From the NCBI GenBank assembly GCA_910587695.1, contig CAJUNC010000014.1:1-64000 (forward strand): DNA of 64,000 bases, written 5' to 3'. The stretch's first letter is position 1; the number at the start of each line of letters is the position of its first letter. The stretch comes from an uncultured Lactobacillus sp. (GTDB taxonomy: Bacteria > Bacillota > Bacilli > Lactobacillales > Lactobacillaceae). Of the stretch, positions 59,011 through 64,000 are shown piece after piece. The notes under the pieces were generated by a model, which was not told the DNA's origin, did no database searches, and was given only the letters and a program-made list of their open reading frames with translations. The position numbers were made by a program, and so were the translations under genes.

Positions 59011-59202
59011 ATGTTAAGAAAAATTTGGAATGCAGCAACTATTTTAGGTTTTATTGCACTATGTGGGTTTACTCTGTGGCATCAGTTTAGTGGTGAATTT
59101 TTTAAAGTGTTGGTAGATCTCGGCTTTTTTATCCTGATTTTTCTTGTTCAATGCATGATCAAACTGGATGAGATCGTAGATCTATTGAGGATGAGAAAAT
59201 GA
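59011..59202 (+). CDS. Two-span membrane protein (63 aa)
   Basis: Two hydrophobic helices (ATILGFIALCGFTLWH and VLVDLGFFILIFLVQCMI) and a short charged end. AGGAGGGTG upstream; ends overlapping the next gene (ATGA). Confidence 0.55.
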   Translation: MLRKIWNAATILGFIALCGFTLWHQFSGEFFKVLVDLGFFILIFLVQCMIKLDEIVDLLRMRK

Positions 59203-59600
59203 AGTTCGCAATAGCAGTCGATATCTTGAGTAAAAAATTTGGTGATGTGCTATCAAATGAACGATGCGAGATGAAGAAATATGTTAAAAAACATCCAGAA
59301 GACAAGCTGATCGCAGAAGCCTTTGAAGTGTATATCAAGTTAGTTGGTATGCCGAAAAAAGGTGAAAAGAAGATCGATTGGAGTAAGTCTGGTGGCAAAA
59401 GATATAAGCCAAAAGGTAAGAAAGAAAATCGTTACTTCAAGACATGGTATCTATTTGATACGCAGACTGGTGAAAAATATGAATTTGGGATAGCACAAGA
59501 AGTTGCTGATTTTGTAGGCTGTAATGTTTCAACTGTCATGATAGCTAGACAAAAGAAGTCACTACTAAGAAGACGTTACAAGGTGATCGCAGTCAAATAG
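59199..59600 (+). CDS. Phage protein with NUMOD1-like HTH (133 aa)
   Basis: Basic middle region (KGEKKIDWSKSGGKRYKPKG) and a C-terminal module: YLFDTQTGEKYEFGIAQEVA, DFVGCNVSTVMIARQ, LLRRRYKV, resembling the DNA-binding repeats of homing endonucleases, but no nuclease domain is present. A dyad (59604-59625) follows the stop. Confidence 0.6.
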   Translation: MKFAIAVDILSKKFGDVLSNERCEMKKYVKKHPEDKLIAEAFEVYIKLVGMPKKGEKKIDWSKSGGKRYKPKGKKENRYFKTWYLFDTQTGEKYEFGIAQEVADFVGCNVSTVMIARQKKSLLRRRYKVIAVK

Positions 59601-59675
59601 AAAACGACCGCAGTCACTGCAGTCGCTCTCCAAACAAATATTCGCTATCTAATTATAACATAGGAGGGCGGACGA

Positions 59676-60125
59676 ATGGACTTGATTGATTTAATTCCTG
59701 ATCTCGATGAAGTCGCGACTGCTGAAAAAGTCAAAAAATTTTTTGATAAGGATCTTGAAAGGCTATTGCGGTTGGCTGATAAACAGCGTAGTTTCTTCCG
59801 CTCTGTCAGCATGGACGGTATGCCTAAAGCACCTAGTCCAGGTAATGGCCAAGAAAACATGGTCGTCAAATATGTTAGTAGCGAGTCAGCAAAAGCTAAG
59901 TCTATTTTAGAAGATGTGAGCGTCGCTTTAAATCACTGTAGCAACACTTATCAGTTGATACTTTACTATCGCTATATCGAAGGCTTAGCAGACTGGCAAG
60001 TAGCTCAGAAAGTGCAATATAGTACTGCTCGATACTATCAGTTAAAGATAGCCGCATGTATAGAGTTTGCTGAAAGATTATGTGTTCAAAGAAACAAGAT
60101 AGATCTAAGAGTGAAAACTATATGA
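59676..60125 (+). CDS. ArpU-family late transcriptional regulator
   Basis: 149 residues. N-terminal DLDEVATAEKVKKFFDKDLE, central GQENMVVKYVSSESAKAKSI, and C-terminal sigma-70 region-4-like HTH (LILYYRYIEGLADWQVAQKV, YSTARYYQLKIAACI). ArpU/RinA/LtrC-type proteins switch on terS-to-lysis transcription in Gram-positive phages. Located directly before the packaging genes. The satellite protein at 19566 resembles its first half. Confidence 0.85.
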   Translation: MDLIDLIPDLDEVATAEKVKKFFDKDLERLLRLADKQRSFFRSVSMDGMPKAPSPGNGQENMVVKYVSSESAKAKSILEDVSVALNHCSNTYQLILYYRYIEGLADWQVAQKVQYSTARYYQLKIAACIEFAERLCVQRNKIDLRVKTI

Positions 60126-60128
60126 TTG

Positions 60129-60159
60129 GTAGAGCGCTGTCATACTATTAGTAGAGCGC
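60129..60159 (+). promoter_or_regulatory. Direct repeats after the ArpU gene (candidate late activator sites)
   Basis: GTAGAGCGC at 60129-60137 and 60151-60159, spaced exactly 22 bp (two helical turns), 3 bp after the arpU stop and upstream of terS. ArpU-type activators bind repeats in this position. The repeat also resembles a tRNA D-arm. Confidence 0.4.
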
Positions 60160-60324
60160 AGTAAGAGCACAAACGGGTTATTATGATAGTGTCCCGAAAT
60201 GGGATAGAAACTTCTTTCTTTTAGGTGATCTTAATTGCATTCTGACGTGTCGTTGCGTCATTAAATAAGTGCGACGTGTGGGCGCGATAAGTCCTTGCCA
60301 CGTAAATGCCGAGTGTGGCAAAAT

Positions 60325-60378
60325 GACCCGGTATTGAAGAGTAGCGTAATGCTAGTCGGTTCGAGTCCGGCCCGGGTC
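60325..60378 (+). ncRNA. Truncated tRNA-like structure upstream of terS
   Basis: A 7-bp acceptor-like stem (GACCCGG 60325-60331 with CCGGGTC 60372-60378) encloses a canonical T-arm (GTCGG TTCGAGT CCGGC, 60355-60371) directly abutting the 3' strand. Only 23 bases lie between, with a small TAGC/GCTA hairpin instead of D and anticodon arms. Total 54 nt. An upstream stem (TTGCCAC/GTGGCAA, about 60294-60320) adds structure. The region 60126-60459 holds no other gene; cos or pac could also lie here. Confidence 0.45.
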
Positions 60379-60399
60379 TTTATTTTAATAATATTCTAC

Positions 60400-60430
60400 A
60401 GTCAGCTACAACAGCTGGCTTTTTATTTTA
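60400..60430 (+). terminator. Terminator before terS
   Basis: AGTCAGCT (60400-60407), ACAAC loop, AGCTGGCT (60413-60420), then TTTTATTTTA. It would isolate early from late transcripts. Confidence 0.8.
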
Positions 60431-60459
60431 CTTAAAAAATCGGAGGTGGGTGAAATGAT

Positions 60460-61026
60460 GTGAAGAAGCTAACACCTAAGCAAAAAGCGTTCGCTGATGA
60501 ATATCTTAAGTCCGGGAACGCAACACAGGCAGCAATAAAAGCTGGTTATTCGGATAAGTCAGCGAGATTTGTAGGAGCTGAGAACCTAACAAAACCCAAC
60601 ATAAAAGCCTATATAGACGTTAAAATGGCTGAAATCGAGTCTCATAAGATTGCAGATGCAAAAGAAGTGTTAGAGTTCTTAACTGCTGTCATGCGTGGCG
60701 AGACAAAAGAAACAGTCTTTGTCCAGTTTGGCAAAAGCTATGCTGAAGAGAAAAAAGAAGCAGACATGAAGACTCGTATAAGTGCAGCAAAAGAAATCAT
60801 GAAACGTTATCCAGGCAACGATCCACTCGTCGCAGAACAAGTTCGTAAGCTCAAAGCAGATGCTGATTCAGCTGAAGCTAAAGCAATGCTCAATGCTTTT
60901 GAAGTACAAATTAGACAAGAAGAATTTGGAACTGATGAAGACGAAGTTCGAACAGACGACCTGGCAAGTGCTGTTGCTGAAGGGATGAAGGGAGTTTTTG
61001 GCGATGAAGACGAAATCGAAGCTTAA
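60460..61026 (+). CDS. terS: Terminase small subunit
   Basis: 188 residues from GTG 60460 with CGGAGGTGG upstream. Terminase_2 family: LTPKQKAFADEYLKSGNATQ, AAIKAGYSDKSAR, VGAENLTKPNIKAYI. Recognises phage DNA and hands it to TerL. Overlaps terL by 23 bases. Confidence 0.93.
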   Translation: MKKLTPKQKAFADEYLKSGNATQAAIKAGYSDKSARFVGAENLTKPNIKAYIDVKMAEIESHKIADAKEVLEFLTAVMRGETKETVFVQFGKSYAEEKKEADMKTRISAAKEIMKRYPGNDPLVAEQVRKLKADADSAEAKAMLNAFEVQIRQEEFGTDEDEVRTDDLASAVAEGMKGVFGDEDEIEA

Positions 61027-62305
61027 CGTCAAATTCACGTTCAAACCTTTCTCGAAAAAACAGCTACAGGTGCTTTTCTGGTGGCAATCACCGCAGTATA
61101 AAGACAAGTTCGCGATCATAGCTGATGGCTCTGTTCGTGCTGGGAAAACAGTCATCATGTCGTTTTCTTACGTTCGCTGGGCGATGATGAATTTCGATGG
61201 CGTCAATTTTGGGATGGCCGGAAAAACGATTGGATCACTTCGCCGGAACGTTATCCGAGATCTAAAACGAATGCTTATCTCTGAGCATTACCACGTTAAG
61301 GATAATCAATCAGAAAATATGTTGACGGTCTCTAAAAACGGGAAAACGAACTACTTTTTCCTTTTTGGTGGGACTAATGAAGCATCCCAGGACCTGGTCC
61401 AAGGTATCACCTTGGGCGGGTTCTTTTTTGATGAAGTTGCTTTGATGCCGGAAAGTTTCGTGGCACAAGCGACATCCCGTCTGTCTGTTGAAGGGTCAAA
61501 AGCGTGGTTCAACTGTAACCCGGATTCACCGTATCATTGGTTCAAATTGCAGTGGATAGATCAGTTGGCAAAGAAGAATGCGATCCGGATTCATTTCTTG
61601 ATGAAGGATAATCCTTCACTATCTGAAGAAACACTAAGGCGCTACGACTCTATGTATTCTGGCGTGTTTTATCTGCGATACATTCTGGGGCAGTGGGCTA
61701 TGGCCGATGGCTTGGTTTATGACAACTTTGACCGGGAAAAAATGGTGGTCGACATCCCAAAAGACACGGTTTGGGAAAAGCAATGGATCAGCATCGATTA
61801 CGGTACGCAAAATGCGACTGTATTTAAGCTGTGGAGCTTATTTAAGGGTACTTGGTACAACAATGCCGAGTACTATTATTCCGGCCGTGAAACCGGACGA
61901 CAGAAGACAGACGAGCAATACATCGATGATCTCGAAGATTTCTTCTTTGAGCATGATCTTAGCCGTAAAAATGTAAAGCTGATCGTCGACCCGTCCGCTG
62001 CTTCTTTCAAAAAGGCTTTGCGAAATCGTGGCTTTGTAGTCGTCAACGCTAATAACAACGTTCTTGACGGCGTTCGTTTCATGATGACGCAAATGAATTT
62101 AGGAAAAATGAAATGGACAGAAGCTAGTCAGTACACGCTCAAAGAATTTGGGTCTTATATGTGGGATAAGAAAGCTGCTGATCGTGGTGAAGATGCAGTC
62201 GTCAAAGAACACGATCACTGCTTAGACGCTGACCGGTATTTTGCAATGAAAGTCTTATACGTCAAGAAACAAAGAAATATCAAACTACGCAAGGAGGGTA
62301 TCTAG
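61004..62305 (+). CDS. terL: Terminase large subunit
   Basis: 433 residues from ATG 61004 (AAGGGAG nine bases upstream). ATPase: DGSVRAGKTVIMSFSY (Walker A), LGGFFFDEVALM (Walker B). The C-terminal RNase H-like nuclease has IDYGTQNATVFKLW, LIVDPSAASFKKAL, and EHDHCLDADRYF near the end. Packaging motor, PBSX/SPP1-like group. Its stop overlaps the portal start (TAGTG). Confidence 0.95.
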   Translation: MKTKSKLNVKFTFKPFSKKQLQVLFWWQSPQYKDKFAIIADGSVRAGKTVIMSFSYVRWAMMNFDGVNFGMAGKTIGSLRRNVIRDLKRMLISEHYHVKDNQSENMLTVSKNGKTNYFFLFGGTNEASQDLVQGITLGGFFFDEVALMPESFVAQATSRLSVEGSKAWFNCNPDSPYHWFKLQWIDQLAKKNAIRIHFLMKDNPSLSEETLRRYDSMYSGVFYLRYILGQWAMADGLVYDNFDREKMVVDIPKDTVWEKQWISIDYGTQNATVFKLWSLFKGTWYNNAEYYYSGRETGRQKTDEQYIDDLEDFFFEHDLSRKNVKLIVDPSAASFKKALRNRGFVVVNANNNVLDGVRFMMTQMNLGKMKWTEASQYTLKEFGSYMWDKKAADRGEDAVVKEHDHCLDADRYFAMKVLYVKKQRNIKLRKEGI

Positions 62306-63726
62306 TGAAATATTTGAATGATCGTTGCATCGTTAGTGATGACAACGTTTTTTATTACGATAGCGAACAGGAGATCACGCAAGCTGATGTCATGCGCTTT
62401 ATCTTAGAAAATGAGCAACTTGCTCGTGAGTACGCAAAAATGCGCAGATATTACAAAGCGGATCACGACGCTATCGTGAAAGCTAAGCAAAAACCAAATA
62501 ACAAACCAGACAACCGCCTTGTTTTGAATTATCCAAAAAAGTTAGTCGACACGTTCACCGGTTTTTCTGTTGGTAAACCTGTTCAGATCACGTTGCCAGA
62601 AGATCTAGGTAATAAATCGCTATCTCAGTTCAATGTGTCACGCAAAATGGATAGTGTGATCGCTCGTGTCTGGAAAGAGTCCTGTATTTTTGGCAGGGCT
62701 TATTTTTATGTCTATAGTCACGACAGCGAGATCTACGTTACTGACGCATTACCACTCGATACATTCGTGATTTATGACAATACAGTGGCGCATAAGCCGT
62801 TGTACGCAGTCCGATATGGACATGTCGGAGCATCTGCTAACTATAAGATCACGGTATTTTCTGAACGTTATCAATGGGAATCTGATACTAGTCGCAATAC
62901 AAGTAATTTCGGTGTTCGACAAGCTAACCCGTTCGGGATGATCCCGATAATCGAAGCAGTGGAAAATGATGAGCGCTTGAGCGTGATCAAGAACGTTTTA
63001 CCGCTGATCGATGAGATCGATAAAGCAATGTCTGAGAAAGCAAATGACGTCGATTACTTTGCTGATGCATACATGAAAGTACTAGGTGCGATCCTTAGCG
63101 AAGACGACCTCGAAAACCTACGCAATTACCGCATCATTAATCTGAAGTCTCGAGAAAGCGACGACCCAAACGAAACACCAGAAAGCTTAGACGTTGACTT
63201 CTTATCAAAGCCCAATGCTGATGAGACACAAGAAAATCTTATCAATCGGATCGTTGATAATCTTTATCAAGTTTCAATGATAACTAACTTGAACGATAAA
63301 GATTTTGGCAACTCAACAGGTGTGGCGCTCGAAATGAAGTACAAGCCGATGTTAAATCTGGCCACTTTGAAGTCTCGTGGTTTTATCGAGTCATTGAAGG
63401 ACATGTATCAAGTCGTGTTTGCTTCAGATCTGATCGAAAACATCAGTCGAGCAGCGTGGAAAGACCTTGATATCAATTTCCAATACGATCTACCACACGA
63501 CACGCTTTCAGAAGCTCAAACGGCCCAAATCTTAGCGAACCTGGTATCAAGTGAAACGTGGCTCAAGACGCTTTCTATCGTTAATGATCCACGCCAGGAA
63601 CAAGAACGAATGGATCGAGAGAAAAACGAGCAGATGAAAGCTAACATGCAAGTGCTAAAGCAAACGAATGCTTTGACGGATGGTGATGCAAATGCAAACA
63701 GTCGAACAAGTCAAAAAGCGGATTGA
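62305..63726 (+). CDS. Phage portal protein (SPP1 gp6-like)
   Basis: 473 residues from GTG 62305 with AAGGAGGG. Portal motifs: RLVLNYPKKLVDTFTGFSVG, IFGRAYFYVY, NPFGMIPIIEAVEND, STGVALEMKYKPM. Forms the dodecameric DNA channel at the capsid vertex. Overlaps the next gene. Confidence 0.93.
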   Translation: MKYLNDRCIVSDDNVFYYDSEQEITQADVMRFILENEQLAREYAKMRRYYKADHDAIVKAKQKPNNKPDNRLVLNYPKKLVDTFTGFSVGKPVQITLPEDLGNKSLSQFNVSRKMDSVIARVWKESCIFGRAYFYVYSHDSEIYVTDALPLDTFVIYDNTVAHKPLYAVRYGHVGASANYKITVFSERYQWESDTSRNTSNFGVRQANPFGMIPIIEAVENDERLSVIKNVLPLIDEIDKAMSEKANDVDYFADAYMKVLGAILSEDDLENLRNYRIINLKSRESDDPNETPESLDVDFLSKPNADETQENLINRIVDNLYQVSMITNLNDKDFGNSTGVALEMKYKPMLNLATLKSRGFIESLKDMYQVVFASDLIENISRAAWKDLDINFQYDLPHDTLSEAQTAQILANLVSSETWLKTLSIVNDPRQEQERMDREKNEQMKANMQVLKQTNALTDGDANANSRTSQKAD

Positions 63727-64000
63727 TTATCTGCTTGAACGTGATCAAGCAACTGAAGCTGAGATCGAAAAAGTGTACAACGAAGCGGTCGATACTTTGC
63801 GTGCGATCGTGAGCGACGTGCATAATCGTTATGCAGTTGATGGCGTGGTCGTTCCGGCTAATTTATATGGCAAGGTCACAGTAAAAGACATGCTTTTACT
63901 CAAACAACAGTATGACAAGCTCCCAGATGATTTGTCAGCGCAAGAACAAGACCGAGTGGAATATTATACTGCAATGAGTCAAACGTCTCCTAGGGGGCTA
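63686..64000 (+). CDS. Minor head protein, 5' part (cut by window end)
   Basis: The frame is open to the last base. It begins at ATG 63686 (or 63692) inside the portal gene end: MQMQTVEQVKKRIDYLLERD, then a helical region, VPANLYGKVTVKDMLLLKQQ. By position after the portal and by N-terminal style it is the SPP1 gp7/Mu gpF-like head morphogenesis protein. The diagnostic C-terminus is off-window. Confidence 0.7.
   Translation, partial: MQMQTVEQVKKRIDYLLERDQATEAEIEKVYNEAVDTLRAIVSDVHNRYAVDGVVVPANLYGKVTVKDMLLLKQQYDKLPDDLSAQEQDRVEYYTAMSQTSPRGL

Larger units (their letters stand above)
42365..64000. mobile_element. Siphovirus-type prophage, left 21.6 kb (continues beyond window)
   Basis: Gene order is that of a temperate lactobacillar siphovirus: integrase, cargo, ImmA-like peptidase and repressor on the minus strand; then a rightward early region, replication/recombination genes, ArpU regulator, terS, terL, portal and minor head protein. 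All genes seen are open, so the phage may be functional. The left boundary is approximate (between the rplS terminator and the integrase gene) and the right boundary is outside the window. Confidence 0.9.

Overview
The window comes from a low-to-mid GC Firmicute, most likely a member of the Lactobacillaceae. The core gene order (coaBC-priA-fmt-rsmB-stp-pknB-rsgA-rpe-thiN, fakA-recG-plsX-acpP, rnc-smc-ftsY-ylxM-ffh-rpsP-khpA-rimM-trmD-rplS) and the style of the proteins and mobile elements fit a Ligilactobacillus-like species. The genus is inference and was not tested.

Layout. (1) 1-18105 is core chromosome: a long operon for CoA synthesis, replication restart, initiator tRNA formylation, rRNA methylation, PASTA kinase/phosphatase signalling, ribosome assembly and thiamine salvage, then an oligopeptide-binding lipoprotein, rpmB on the minus strand, and an asp23-like/fakA/recG/plsX/acpP cluster for fatty-acid activation and phospholipid synthesis. 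(2) 18093-31807 is a compact 13.7-kb integrated element bounded by a 19-bp direct repeat. It has an integrase, divergent Cro/C1-type regulators, a BRO-type antirepressor, a primase-polymerase and an SF3 helicase, but no recognisable packaging, capsid, tail or lysis genes. This is the layout of a phage satellite (PICI-like). It splits acpP from rnc, and its att core is the 3' half of the acpP terminator plus part of the rnc -10 box. About 4 kb at its left end is almost gene-free, with micro-proteins, hairpins, palindromes and an array of paired 10-bp direct repeats. (3) 31842-42324 is core chromosome again: RNase III, SMC, SRP and SRP receptor, ribosomal proteins and tRNA/rRNA maturation. (4) From about 42365 to beyond the window end is a siphovirus-type prophage next to the rplS terminator: integrase, a secreted cargo protein, ImmA-like peptidase and repressor on the minus strand, then a rightward early region (Cro, ORF6N antirepressor, small genes), a replication/recombination module (SbcC-like ATPase, Sak4-like ATPase, DUF669, DUF2303, SF2 helicase, primase-helicase, RusA), an ArpU-type late regulator, and the start of the packaging module (terS, terL, portal, minor head protein).

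How the parts relate. The satellite could exploit a phage like the neighbouring one. It encodes only the N-terminal half of an ArpU-like late regulator, and it carries palindromes nearly identical to a site inside the prophage ORF6N gene. Most worth following up are the paired 10-bp repeat array, the ArpU half-protein, the four unknown genes between the array and the replication genes, the structured leader in front of the asp23-like/fakA operon, and two tRNA-like structures in the prophage. All calls were made by reading the sequence; no database search was run.
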